Assembly: GCA_030597865.1 (NCBI GenBank)
Contig: JAUVQZ010000002.1
Coordinates: 1 to 45,526 of the forward strand
Length of the DNA: 45,526 nucleotides
Origin: Pseudomonadota bacterium
GTDB lineage: Bacteria; Desulfobacterota; Desulfobulbia; Desulfobulbales; SURF-16
Direction: 5' to 3'
The notes under the pieces are model-generated. The model was not told the origin of the DNA, ran no database searches, and saw only the letters and a list, made by a program, of their open reading frames with translations. This document shows positions 25,986-35,046 of this stretch, one piece after another (the stretch's first letter is position 1; the number at the start of each line of letters is the position of its first letter). The translations under genes and the position numbers were made by a program.

Positions 25986-26849
25986 TCAGTTGCCCTGTAA
26001 AGCCAAAACCCCCTGCCACCTGTCCACCTTGCCCTGGTAAACCACAGCCTCCTCAACACGGCCATGCCTGCGGCACCCCTTCCCATAGATGGTTGCCTTT
26101 CTGACAATCTCGTTGGCCAGGGCCAGACGTTGCCGGCCCGAGCAAGACACCAGGCCGGCAACCTTTTCCATGGCCCGGATCCGGAAACGATCCATCCCCA
26201 CCCGGTAGACAGAGGAGACCTGGTCCTCACGGCCCCCCTGTTTATAGGTAAGGGGCTCATCAATTTTCAAAAAAGGATGGCAGATACTGGCCCGCAGCCA
26301 GAGTTCATAATCCTCGCAGCAGGGAAATGATTCATCAAAGAGGCCCACCTGGTCAAAAAAATGCCGCCGGGCCATGACGGTTGACATGCCCACGCAGCAA
26401 AGGGGCAAACAGTGCTCAAAGATATCGCCGCCAGGCCGGGCATGTTTGTTCTTCTGGTTTAAAAAGGCGCCGCGCCGGAACCAGATCTCATCGGTATGAC
26501 TAATCAGAAAATCAGGCTGCCCTGCCATGGCCCGAGCCTGGGTGACCAGTTTACTTTCATGCCACCAGTCATCGGAATCAAGAAAGGCCAGCAGGCCATG
26601 GCTGGCCTCCTGGATTCCGAGGTTTCTGGCCGCTGACGGCCCTTTATTTTTCTGGCCTATGGCGCGGATTTTTCTGCCATAGGAGTGCAGGACCCGGGGG
26701 GTATCATCGCTGGAACCGTCATCGATCACCAGCAGCTCAAAATCAACCCCAACCTGGGTCAGCACCGAATCAATGGCCTTTTCCAGCAAGCCACCAGCCC
26801 TATTATGGGTGGGAATAATAACAGAGACAGACTCCAGCTTCTCCATCAT
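25986..26849 (-). CDS. Glycosyltransferase family 2
   Basis: 287 residues. GT-A fold start: VSVIIPTHNRAGGLLEKAIDSV, then ELLVIDDGSSDDTPRV, and LLAFLDSDDWWHESKL with the DxD. ED at CCEDYELWLR is the usual acceptor-side acid motif. The start ATG overlaps the birA stop (ATGA), so it is translationally coupled to the carboxylase operon. It lies 139 bases upstream of the Sec-peptide gene on the same strand. GT2 enzymes of the SunS type glycosylate cysteine in RiPPs. Whether this one acts on the Sec peptide or on cell-surface glycans cannot be told from sequence. Confidence 0.85.
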   Translation of the reverse strand: MMEKLESVSVIIPTHNRAGGLLEKAIDSVLTQVGVDFELLVIDDGSSDDTPRVLHSYGRKIRAIGQKNKGPSAARNLGIQEASHGLLAFLDSDDWWHESKLVTQARAMAGQPDFLISHTDEIWFRRGAFLNQKNKHARPGGDIFEHCLPLCCVGMSTVMARRHFFDQVGLFDESFPCCEDYELWLRASICHPFLKIDEPLTYKQGGREDQVSSVYRVGMDRFRIRAMEKVAGLVSCSGRQRLALANEIVRKATIYGKGCRRHGRVEEAVVYQGKVDRWQGVLALQGN

Positions 26850-27754
26850 CAGGGGTCCAGATAGATGAGTTCACCGCCGTGCTCGACAATATCCACCCCA
26901 TCTTGAAGATGGTGCAGGACAATACCGCCGTCAGCGCAGATGGCCTTCACCGTGGCAGTGTACTGGGGGTTATTCTGGACATCGAAACCAAAGGAGACCC
27001 TCTGGCCGCAACTCTTGCACAGGGCACGATAGGAGGCCATGAAGGAGCCATGATCCCCCTCAACCTCTTCCTCCCCATAGGTGAGAAGACCTATATTCCA
27101 GCGCAGCTTGGCCAGGAGATCCAAGGCCACCCCATGGAGGTCAAAAGCATGGCCAGCACAGGTCTTCATACTGGTGGCAAGGGAGGTCAAATCTTCAGGA
27201 AACTGTGTATTGTTGACGTTAAGACCTATGCCCACCAGGATAAACTCCTCCGACGACTCCTGGCAGATAAAGGTCTCGCTGAGAATTCCGCAGATCTTCT
27301 TACCACCCACCAGGACATCGTTCACCCATTTCAGCTCACCATCAAGGCCGAACTGCCTGACAGTTTGACAGGCACTGACCCCGGCGGCCAGGGGCAAGAG
27401 CCGGGTGGTCTGGGGCAGCCACTGGTTAAACAGGGCAACCACCAACCAGAGACCGCCCTCAGGGGCATGCCAGGGGCGCCTGAAACGACCTTTGCCGCCG
27501 GTCAGGGTCTGGGCAAACAACACCGAGCCACTGGCAAAACTACGGCCCTCACGGGCGGCCAGGCGTATATGATTACGCGCCTCATCCATGGCGCGCGGCA
27601 GGCTGGGGTACTGCTTGATATGGGAGGCAACAATGGCCCCATAGCGGAAGATATCGCCGGGGGGGAAGGGAGAACCAGCAGAACGCCGGTCCATTTCTGT
27701 CTGGGCTATATAGGAGGTAAGGAGATCCGGAGAGGGGAAAGGAGCTACTCCCAT
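26849..27754 (-). CDS. birA: Biotin--[acyl-CoA carboxylase] ligase
   Basis: 301 residues. ATP/biotin loop GGKGRFRRPWHAPEGGLW (about residues 90-107, a slightly altered GRGRxxRxW motif) and KWVNDVLVGGKKICGIL with the catalytic lysine region are clear. There is no N-terminal HTH domain of the E. coli repressor type, so it is a ligase without autoregulation. It would attach biotin to the biotinyl protein encoded just upstream. The ATG at 27754 overlaps the stop of that gene by 10 bases and uses AAGG as ribosome site. It is coupled by ATGA to the GT2 gene. Confidence 0.9.
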   Translation of the reverse strand: MGVAPFPSPDLLTSYIAQTEMDRRSAGSPFPPGDIFRYGAIVASHIKQYPSLPRAMDEARNHIRLAAREGRSFASGSVLFAQTLTGGKGRFRRPWHAPEGGLWLVVALFNQWLPQTTRLLPLAAGVSACQTVRQFGLDGELKWVNDVLVGGKKICGILSETFICQESSEEFILVGIGLNVNNTQFPEDLTSLATSMKTCAGHAFDLHGVALDLLAKLRWNIGLLTYGEEEVEGDHGSFMASYRALCKSCGQRVSFGFDVQNNPQYTATVKAICADGGIVLHHLQDGVDIVEHGGELIYLDP

Positions 27755-28398
27755 TCCGCCTTGACCCGGGTGATAATTTTTTCAACAAGGGGGAGAATCT
27801 CCGGCGGGCAGATTCCCACCAGGGGGTCACCCTGGTCAACACTCTGCCCCGAGGAGAAATAAACCGAATGAATAATACCGGTCTCACCCTCGTAATACAC
27901 CGGAGTATCACGCTTCATGAGTGACATGGTGAGAAGTTCATCACCGGCCTTCACATTCACCGAACGCTGACCGAACTTTTCGATACGGTTCTGGATATCC
28001 AAGGCAAAATAATACTTGGCCTTTTCCGGGGCCTTGAAGGGCACAAGGACCTCACGGAGGATGCGTTCGATGATCTCCCTCTTCTTTAAGGGATGGCGGA
28101 TGGTCATGATCTTCTCACCCGCCTCGACAAACTTCCCATCAAGATCAGAACGGAGGAAAGAAACCTCACCATTGGCCTCTGAAAAGATCGCCTTTTTATT
28201 GCGCTCCCTTGTCAGCTCAAAGAGCAGGGTACCCTTGATATGATGAAACTCTCCAGTTGTTCCCTCAACCTTGCCACCCTCACGGACATTAAACTGGATC
28301 GTACCGCTGTGCTTGCTGAGGATATCCTCATAGGCAAAAGGATCCTGCCTGTACTGGCTTAATATGGTGTCGTAATCTATTTCATTTTGCATGGACAT
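27745..28398 (-). CDS. Biotin/lipoyl attachment-domain protein of acyl-CoA carboxylase
   Basis: 217 residues, coming between the carboxyltransferase and birA genes. The C-terminal part has GDELLTMSLMKRDTPVYYEG, which aligns with the MKM biotinylation loop: the K is present but the second M is R (M-K-R). It continues GIIHSVYFSSGQSVDQGDPLVGI as in biotinyl domains. The N-terminal 110 residues, including GTIQFNVREGGKVEGTTGEFHHI, are not recognised. It is likely the carrier that shuttles carboxybiotin between AccC and the fused AccA-AccD. ATG 28392 has better ribosome site spacing than 28398. Confidence 0.78.
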   Translation of the reverse strand: MSMQNEIDYDTILSQYRQDPFAYEDILSKHSGTIQFNVREGGKVEGTTGEFHHIKGTLLFELTRERNKKAIFSEANGEVSFLRSDLDGKFVEAGEKIMTIRHPLKKREIIERILREVLVPFKAPEKAKYYFALDIQNRIEKFGQRSVNVKAGDELLTMSLMKRDTPVYYEGETGIIHSVYFSSGQSVDQGDPLVGICPPEILPLVEKIITRVKAEWE

Positions 28399-28418
28399 AA
28401 CCTAGGAAAACGGCCTGA

Positions 28419-30665
28419 TTAACGGTAGTACAGGCTCTTGCCGCCCATCGTCATTAACGACTTGTGGAGATTAAGGCGGAATTCGCGCCGATCCCAGATA
28501 CCATGGATATGACCACGTTTCAGGGCATTACGGGCACTATGATAATCGGGCGGAATCTCCTCCCCTGTGGTGTCACGGATAACACGGGGGCCGGCAAAGC
28601 CGATCCGGCTGGAACGGATGGCAAACTGATAATGGGAGCATCCCAAAAAGCTGGCCACCGGTCCGGCGTATGAGTTGTTGTCGTACACAACGATATACAG
28701 CCCGCCGGCATCAACATATTCACGGACCGCCATGGTGCATTTGGGCATCTGGGTAACCCCCAAAGTCCCCTCCTGGATGCGAATACCACCCGTGGTATGG
28801 ACATAGGAGAGCAATGGCCGCCGCATCATCCGGGCCCGTTCAGCAGCCTGGACGAACTTCTCACCCTCGGTGGAACCAACGGTGCCGTTGCGGAAGTTGG
28901 AGTAGAGCATGGACACCACCACCTCAACGCCCATTACCCGGGCATCAAAGGTGATCATGGAGCTGCGCCGCCCTGTTTTCTTCATGGCAGCCTGCAACCG
29001 TTTTTCAAAACCTGGGGCCCTTAAGGGATTGCCAGCCGTGAGCTCCTCATTAAATTCCCGGATGGAATCTCGATCAAAGAGATGCTTGAGATACCACTCA
29101 TACTCCAGGGGAAAATGATGCCCGCATGTTTCACAGACACCGCCAAATTCACCATAGAGATCAGGCACCCACAGGTCTTTACAGCCAGCGCGCTCCGCGT
29201 TTGGACAGGTTACGGTGCGATCCTCATTGGCCAGGGGACTGGTGTAGGTGTCGTCGTATAATTCTTCACTGTCAACAGGGGGAGCCCCTATCTTGATGGC
29301 CTTGGAGGTCGCCTTACGGCTGAAAAGACCAAGGATTCCGGCAAGGGGGCCAGCCACCTGTTTGATGACCGCCGTGCTTTCACCGGTGACATCACGCATG
29401 ACCTGTTTGACCTGTTTGCTATGGCTGTGCAGCAGATCATAACGAAAATTATAGAAATATTGACTGCTCTTCTGACGCATGCGCTGGGCCAGTCCGCCGA
29501 GCAGGGTCCCCTTCTTACGGATACCCTGGGAGGCCATGTTGCGATACTTCTTGGACCTGAGTTCCAGTAACCGTCGAACCTCTTCAGAATTGAGCTCCCA
29601 GGACACATCGATATGGGGATCTTCAGGGTTCTCATCTTCGGAGCGCTTCAACTTCAGCTCATAGGCCCGGAAGGCCCGCAGACTCTTGGTCTTCAGAACA
29701 ACCTCATCCGTGGCGCGGACCATCTCAAACTTGACACGTTTGAAAAAGGCAAAATCATCGCGTTTGCCACCCAGACGCGGCTCATCAATGATCCGGTCAA
29801 TGGTGCGCAGGCGCAGATTCTCCCTGGAGGTAATCTTCAAGCGCTCGGCGCAGGACTCAACGGTTTCAGGGGGCAGCTTCTGCCCTTCACGAATCTTGCC
29901 CTCAATGGCGGCCGCTCCCTCTGGGGAGATGACCGAGTAATAGCCATGGGAAAACATCATCCTATAATCAGAAAGACCAATGGCCTCGGCACCACCGGAA
30001 CCACCCTCGGAAATAAGGGAGATAATGGGCACCCTGAGCTTGGTCATGGCAAAGATATTGCGGGCAATCTGCTGGCCGGCGCCAGGATAATCCTCAATGG
30101 GAAAGGAGCCGGGGGTAAAGATATAAGAGTGGATGGGGATGCCCTCGGTCTGGGCCACATACATAAAACGCAGGGCCTTCTCATTGCCCCAGGGCTTACT
30201 ACAACCGCCGTTGCGATACTCCTCACCATGCCCCTTTTCATGACCAATCACCATGACCTGCTGGGTCACGGTCTGGCCCTTCACCTGGGCGGAGATGGTG
30301 GCCTTGGCACAGACCATGGACGGATCAACGGAGGCCTCCTCCTCACCACCAAGCTCGGTGTATTCGTCATACACATTTTCCAGGATGTCCTGGAGGGAAA
30401 AGCGCAGGGGACTCCGGACAATGCGAACCCGGTCCATGCTGGTCAGGCTTTCGTCTGCCCGCTCCTCAAGGAGGATCAATTCATCTTCCAGGCCCTTGAT
30501 CTTGGCAAGGAGGGCGTCTTGGCTGAGGTCAAAAATGGCGGCGCGCACCGAGCCGAAACGCTCCTGCAGGCCAGCCACGTTACCCCAGGCCGAAGAACCT
30601 TTTACCTGAATGAGGTAATTGATTCTCTCATCTATTTTTAGCAATCGCTTTCGTATTTCTTGCAT
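28419..30665 (-). CDS. Fused AccA-AccD carboxyltransferase of acyl-CoA carboxylase
   Basis: 748 residues with the two halves in the order alpha then beta. The alpha-like part has GEEYRNGGCSKPWGNEKALRFM, LISEGGSGGAEAIGLSDYRMM and SVISPEGAAAI. A basic linker follows (about 340-470). Then comes a zinc ribbon (CPN, C, CETC pattern near CETCGHHF) and the beta part with VSMLYSNFRNGTVGSTEGEK and YVHTTGGIRIQEG. E. coli codes these as two subunits. One-chain versions occur in related bacteria. It transfers carboxyl from biotin to the acyl-CoA, giving malonyl- or methylmalonyl-CoA. It starts 57 bases after accC. Confidence 0.88.
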   Translation of the reverse strand: MQEIRKRLLKIDERINYLIQVKGSSAWGNVAGLQERFGSVRAAIFDLSQDALLAKIKGLEDELILLEERADESLTSMDRVRIVRSPLRFSLQDILENVYDEYTELGGEEEASVDPSMVCAKATISAQVKGQTVTQQVMVIGHEKGHGEEYRNGGCSKPWGNEKALRFMYVAQTEGIPIHSYIFTPGSFPIEDYPGAGQQIARNIFAMTKLRVPIISLISEGGSGGAEAIGLSDYRMMFSHGYYSVISPEGAAAIEGKIREGQKLPPETVESCAERLKITSRENLRLRTIDRIIDEPRLGGKRDDFAFFKRVKFEMVRATDEVVLKTKSLRAFRAYELKLKRSEDENPEDPHIDVSWELNSEEVRRLLELRSKKYRNMASQGIRKKGTLLGGLAQRMRQKSSQYFYNFRYDLLHSHSKQVKQVMRDVTGESTAVIKQVAGPLAGILGLFSRKATSKAIKIGAPPVDSEELYDDTYTSPLANEDRTVTCPNAERAGCKDLWVPDLYGEFGGVCETCGHHFPLEYEWYLKHLFDRDSIREFNEELTAGNPLRAPGFEKRLQAAMKKTGRRSSMITFDARVMGVEVVVSMLYSNFRNGTVGSTEGEKFVQAAERARMMRRPLLSYVHTTGGIRIQEGTLGVTQMPKCTMAVREYVDAGGLYIVVYDNNSYAGPVASFLGCSHYQFAIRSSRIGFAGPRVIRDTTGEEIPPDYHSARNALKRGHIHGIWDRREFRLNLHKSLMTMGGKSLYYR

Positions 30666-30721
30666 AAGATATAAAACAGATTCTTCTTTTGGTGGGGGGA
30701 ATCGTGTTCCCGCACCACCTC

Positions 30722-32128
30722 CTAAAAGGTCAACAACCTGTCAATATTCTCCTTTAAATACTCAAGGTTGGTCATCATTGGTTCACCATTGCTGGTCTCG
30801 CCTTCAATGGTTACCTGACTCAGAAAACTTAAGCCCCGCTCTTTGGCCTCGGCAATGGACTTGCCCCAGACCAGAGCCAGGGCCAGGTTTGGATCAAAAT
30901 CACTGGGAATGGCATAGGAGCGATCCGTGGGGACCTGGGTGTAGACAGCCGACCACGTATGCTCTGGGAACTTAAAGGTGTTAATGGTACCGATCCAAGG
31001 GGCGAAATCACGGCTGGTATCCTCGGCAACGATACGAAACTCGATACAGGCACCCTTAAACTCGATGCGGCGCTGACTGTAGCCGATCTTCTCGCCAAGG
31101 GCGACCCTGATTTGTTCCCTGATAAGGTTGGGTTGTTTTTTCTTGTAATAGGAAATTCGAGCTGAAACATCATTTTCAACCTGAATACGTGTGTTTACCT
31201 CAAGAAGATAAGGGCGGCCGTTGCGGGCAACGATCCACTCCCATGTCCCAACATTATCATAGCGGACATGTTTGGCAAGCTTGAGGGAGTATTCAACGAT
31301 CTGCTCCTGGAGCTTTTCGGCATCAAAATCGTAGTCAAAACAGCTATTGTCAAAGCCGGGGGCAGCCTCGAGACGTTTCTGGCGGCCCGTTGACTGGATG
31401 GTACAGTTTCTGGTCCCGAAATGGATCCGTTCACCATGCTTCGAGCAGAGAAGCTGAACCTCAAGATGATTATAATCGCGCAGGCATTGCTCAATAAGAA
31501 CGCCACCATCACCAAACTGGCGCTTGGCGTAATTCTTGATTTCCCGATAGGTACGCCGAAACTGCTCTATCCGGTTGACCTCTTCAATACCCATACCACC
31601 GCCGCCGGCAGCGGCCTTGACCAGGATCGAAGGGTTCTCAATGCCCTGGTTCCGCTGGTCATCAAGGAGTTTGGCGGCAATGGCCTCTGCCTCCATCTCA
31701 TTATAGATGGGGGCGGATGTGCCGGGAATGGTGGGAATACCAAGTTCGTTGGCCACCTTTTTGGTGTTAATCTTGTCACCAAGATCCTTAATCACCTCCC
31801 ATTTGGGACCGATGAAGACCAGGGGCCGATCCCGCAACGTGACCCGGCGGGCAAAACGGAAATCCTCTGAGAAAAAACCATACCCCGGATGGATGGCTGT
31901 ACAGCCGGTGTGATCTGCAATGGAGAGTATTTCATTGGGGTCGGTGTAACTTGAGATGCGCCAGACCTTCTGGTCGGCACCGCTGCCGCCGGCATAACGC
32001 CGGACATGCTCGGAGTCCTTATCCGGATCCGTATATACCATTACAAAGTCAAGACCGAGGTCTTCACAGGCAGTGGCTATCCTGATGGCGATCTCACCTC
32101 TATTTGCAATCAATACCTTAGCTTTCAA
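30722..32128 (-). CDS. accC: Biotin carboxylase AccC-like subunit
   Basis: 468 residues with the biotin-carboxylase ATP-grasp layout: VLIANRGEIAIRIATA (start), GCTAIHPGYGFFSED, LVKAAAGGGGMGIEEV and PYLLEVNTRIQVEN. The last motif usually reads EVNTRLQVEH, and the following residues (NDVSARISYYKKKQ) differ from the common PVTE/GIDLV, so this is a divergent branch. Start is TTG 32128 with CGAGG upstream. It uses ATP and bicarbonate to carboxylate biotin on the neighbouring carrier. It is first in the operon. The -35/-10 were not identified in the 314 bases upstream. Confidence 0.9.
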   Translation of the reverse strand: MKAKVLIANRGEIAIRIATACEDLGLDFVMVYTDPDKDSEHVRRYAGGSGADQKVWRISSYTDPNEILSIADHTGCTAIHPGYGFFSEDFRFARRVTLRDRPLVFIGPKWEVIKDLGDKINTKKVANELGIPTIPGTSAPIYNEMEAEAIAAKLLDDQRNQGIENPSILVKAAAGGGGMGIEEVNRIEQFRRTYREIKNYAKRQFGDGGVLIEQCLRDYNHLEVQLLCSKHGERIHFGTRNCTIQSTGRQKRLEAAPGFDNSCFDYDFDAEKLQEQIVEYSLKLAKHVRYDNVGTWEWIVARNGRPYLLEVNTRIQVENDVSARISYYKKKQPNLIREQIRVALGEKIGYSQRRIEFKGACIEFRIVAEDTSRDFAPWIGTINTFKFPEHTWSAVYTQVPTDRSYAIPSDFDPNLALALVWGKSIAEAKERGLSFLSQVTIEGETSNGEPMMTNLEYLKENIDRLLTF

Positions 32129-32442
32129 AATGAACCTCGGGTAGAGTAGGGCCTGCCAGAGATGGCATGGTTAGGAATATATTTTAGTATGGGAAATAAC
32201 AGTGAATTCAAAAAAATATTTGAAATAGTTTTCTAACATTGTAAATGCGCTCAACAAGCTCCATCGAAGGCATGTTTCATTATTAACAGGAGCGTTCACT
32301 CAGATTCAAAACTATCATTTCAGGCCAGCAAAAAGAAGCCCTTCCTGATGAAAAATGAACTTCGTTTATACCTTTTCCCTCCGTCTTGGTCAATTTTTTT
32401 GTAATTTAGCTGGCTTTTTAGCCACGCTCTTCTTATATTTTT
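32129..32442. other. Intergenic region upstream of accC and the CorC-like gene
   Basis: 314 bases (more if the CorC-like gene starts at 32555). It is AT-rich relative to the genes and must hold the divergent promoters. No convincing ORF, repeat or terminator was seen. Confidence 0.4.
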
Positions 32443-32554
32443 TTGTCAGTGAAGCCCTTTCAACAAAGAGAACTCAACACCCTATTTTTATTAAAAATAT
32501 TATTATTTCTGCATAAATTTTCCAGAACAGCCAGAGGCAATTTACCCCACATCC

Positions 32555-33405
32555 ATGTCCGACAACTCACCCCCCCCTCCCCCTCATTTTTCAGAAAAAC
32601 CCTGCACACCCTTGGCCTGGCCCCTAGCCCTGACCCTGCCGAGGATCTAAGCAACGAACTCCAGGAGCTCATTGAAGAAGGCGAGGAACACGGCCTGATC
32701 AGCAGCCGGGAGGGGGAGATGCTGACCTCCATCTTTGAATTCAGGGATACCCAGGTCAAGGAGGTCATGACCCCGGCCACGGAGATTATCTCAGCACCCC
32801 TTACCTCGGCGCCCTGCGACATCATCAAGCTTATCACCGAACACGGCTTTTCCCGCATTCCGGTCTATGATGATTCACCTGACAAGATTGAAGGATTTAT
32901 CCATGCCAAGGACCTCCTGAGCTGCCCGGACACACCGGCGGTGATCAAGATCCCCCCCCTTCTGACCCCGATGATATTTGTCAACGAAAACGACAAGGTC
33001 ATGGCCCTTCTCCAGAATTTCCAGACAAACAATACCCATCTGGCCATTGTCACAGACGAATTTGGCGCCACCCGTGGTCTTGTTACCCTTGAGGACATCC
33101 TGGAAGAAATTGTCGGGGAAATCGCCGACGAGTCGGACAAACCGGAAAACCAGTGGCAGGTTGTTGACGAGCAGACCCTGGTTACCGATGCCAAAATCGA
33201 CCTTGAGGACCTTGAGGATTTTTTCAACATCACTTTCCCGGAAGGCCCCTATGAGTCCATCGGCGGCTTTATCATTGACCAGCATGGCCGGATTCCGGAA
33301 AAAGGTGCCACGGTTTCCTACCCCCCCCTCACCCTCACCGTGCTCAAGGCGGATAAGCGCCGCATCTCCACCGTGAAAATCCATACAGACTCTGAAAAAA
33401 AATAA
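32555..33405 (+). CDS. CorC/HlyC-type CBS-domain protein with a probable frame problem at the start
   Basis: About 283 residues. The two CBS domains (VKEVMTPATEIISAPL ..., then LLTPMIFVNENDKVMALL) and the C-terminal CorC_HlyC transporter-associated domain (QTLVTDAKIDLEDLEDFFNI) are clear, but the N-terminal membrane DUF21 domain of many relatives is absent, as in short CorC-like proteins. The open frame extends upstream to 32443 in sequence without coding character. The likely start ATG 32555 (MSDNSP) needs nine Cs, but only eight are present at 32570-32577, so the frames do not join in this sequence. A frame-joined start would read MSDNSPPPSPSFFRKTL. Function suggested: magnesium/cobalt efflux related. 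Confidence 0.72.
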
Positions 33406-34922
33406 TGCCTACCCCCCTTTTTTCCCTTCTGTCCATACTCCTTCTCTACCTTGCCTCCCCAGGGCCCGGTCTTTCCTTTCTGGCCTGGATAGCCCTTGTT
33501 CCCCTCCTTATCTTCTGCCAAAGAACGCCGCCGGCCAAAGCTGCCCTGTGGGGCCTGGTCAGCGGCACCATCTACCACCTCTTCCTGGTGTACTGGGTAA
33601 CCATCTCCATGGAAACCTATGGTGGCCTGGAGCCCCTGGTCTCATGGCCGGCCCTGGGCCTGCTGGCCCTGTATATGGCCCTTTATTTCGCCCTCTTTTG
33701 TTACCTGATCAGCAAGACAAAGAACCGGCTTGCCCTGCCCTGGTTCAGCCCCCTGCTCTGGGTGGCCCTTGACCATGTCCGGGGCTTCCTTCTCACCGGC
33801 TTTCCCTGGATGGACCTTGGTTACAGCCAATATCAGTATCCCCTCCTGATCCAGACGGCAGATCTCACCGGCCACCATGGCATCACCTTTATCCTGGTCC
33901 TGGCCAATGCCCTTCTGGCCCAACTTCTCCTGGACAGGCAATGGTTCAGGCAGAACAAAAAACAGGCTGGCGCTGCCCTGGTTGTTCTAGTCCTTATACT
34001 CGGCTATTCCGTGGCCCGTTTTTATCAGGTCAAGGGGGGTCTGCAGACAGGCCCGGCCCTGGAGGTCGCCGTGGTCCAAGGCAATATTGACCAGGCCCTG
34101 AAATGGCAGAAGGAGCATAAAAAAATAAGCCTGGAGCGCCACCTGCAACTTACCAGGGAGGTCCGCAAAAAGAGCGGGGCTGCCCTGGTGGTCTGGCCAG
34201 AGACTGCCCTGGCCTTCTATCCCAGCCAAGATCCGCTCATGGACTATGTCCAACAGGAGACCGTGCAAAGCGCCCCCTTTCATCTGCTCACCGGCGCCCC
34301 CTATGTCCTGCGCCGGGAAACAGGATACGCCTACTACAACAGCGCCATGCTCTTGAGTCCGCATAACAGGCCGGACATCTATTTCAAGCAACACCTGGTC
34401 CCCTTTGGCGAATATATCCCCCTGCGCTCCATCCTGCCCATCCCCAAACCCATTGTCGAGAGCCTGGGAGACTTCTCCGCCGGCACCTCCGCCCATCCCC
34501 TTGATATGGGGGCCGCCAAAATAGGCGTCCTTATCTGTATTGAGGCGATCTACCCGGATCTGGCCCGCCGTGAGACGGCCCTGGGGGCGACGCTCCTGGC
34601 CAACATCACCAACGACGCCTGGTTTGGGGCCTCAAGCGCCCCTGTCCAGCATCTTGCCATGGCCATCTTCCGCACCGTTGAAAACAGACGAAGTATGGCC
34701 CGGGCCGCCAACACCGGCATTTCCGCCCTCATCCTACCCACCGGAGAGGTCCTCCACCAGACCGGCCTTTTCCAACAGGGCTATCTCAGCGCCAACCTGC
34801 CCCTTCTCTCCACCACCACCTTTTTCACCAGGGCCGGGTTTCTCTTCCCCCTGCTCTGCCTGGCCGCCACCCTTATTTTTCTAGGCATTTTTTTGAAAAA
34901 GAGAGACCAGCGGGTAAAATAA
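33405..34922 (+). CDS. lnt: Apolipoprotein N-acyltransferase
   Basis: 505 residues. About seven hydrophobic segments come first (residues 1-200), then a periplasmic nitrilase domain. The catalytic triad is seen as VVWPETALAFYP (Glu), FKQHLVPFGEYIPL (Lys region) and IGVLICIEAIYPDLAR (Cys; most members have ICYE). ITNDAWFG and RSMARAANTGIS are family motifs. It N-acylates the lipidated cysteine of lipoproteins at the outer face of the inner membrane. That fits the lipoproteins in this window. The ATG overlaps the stop of the CorC-like gene by one base, so the two are coupled. Confidence 0.95.
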   Translation: MPTPLFSLLSILLLYLASPGPGLSFLAWIALVPLLIFCQRTPPAKAALWGLVSGTIYHLFLVYWVTISMETYGGLEPLVSWPALGLLALYMALYFALFCYLISKTKNRLALPWFSPLLWVALDHVRGFLLTGFPWMDLGYSQYQYPLLIQTADLTGHHGITFILVLANALLAQLLLDRQWFRQNKKQAGAALVVLVLILGYSVARFYQVKGGLQTGPALEVAVVQGNIDQALKWQKEHKKISLERHLQLTREVRKKSGAALVVWPETALAFYPSQDPLMDYVQQETVQSAPFHLLTGAPYVLRRETGYAYYNSAMLLSPHNRPDIYFKQHLVPFGEYIPLRSILPIPKPIVESLGDFSAGTSAHPLDMGAAKIGVLICIEAIYPDLARRETALGATLLANITNDAWFGASSAPVQHLAMAIFRTVENRRSMARAANTGISALILPTGEVLHQTGLFQQGYLSANLPLLSTTTFFTRAGFLFPLLCLAATLIFLGIFLKKRDQRVK

Positions 34923-35046
34923 TTGACGGGGCCAGAGGGTTTTGGGTATAGATGGACTCAGCATTTCCGGAGACATTTTGCAGATCCTCCTCCCAATTAC
35001 GTATAAAGGCAGGGCCAGCAGCCAGACCCCGCAGGAATAAAAAGAT

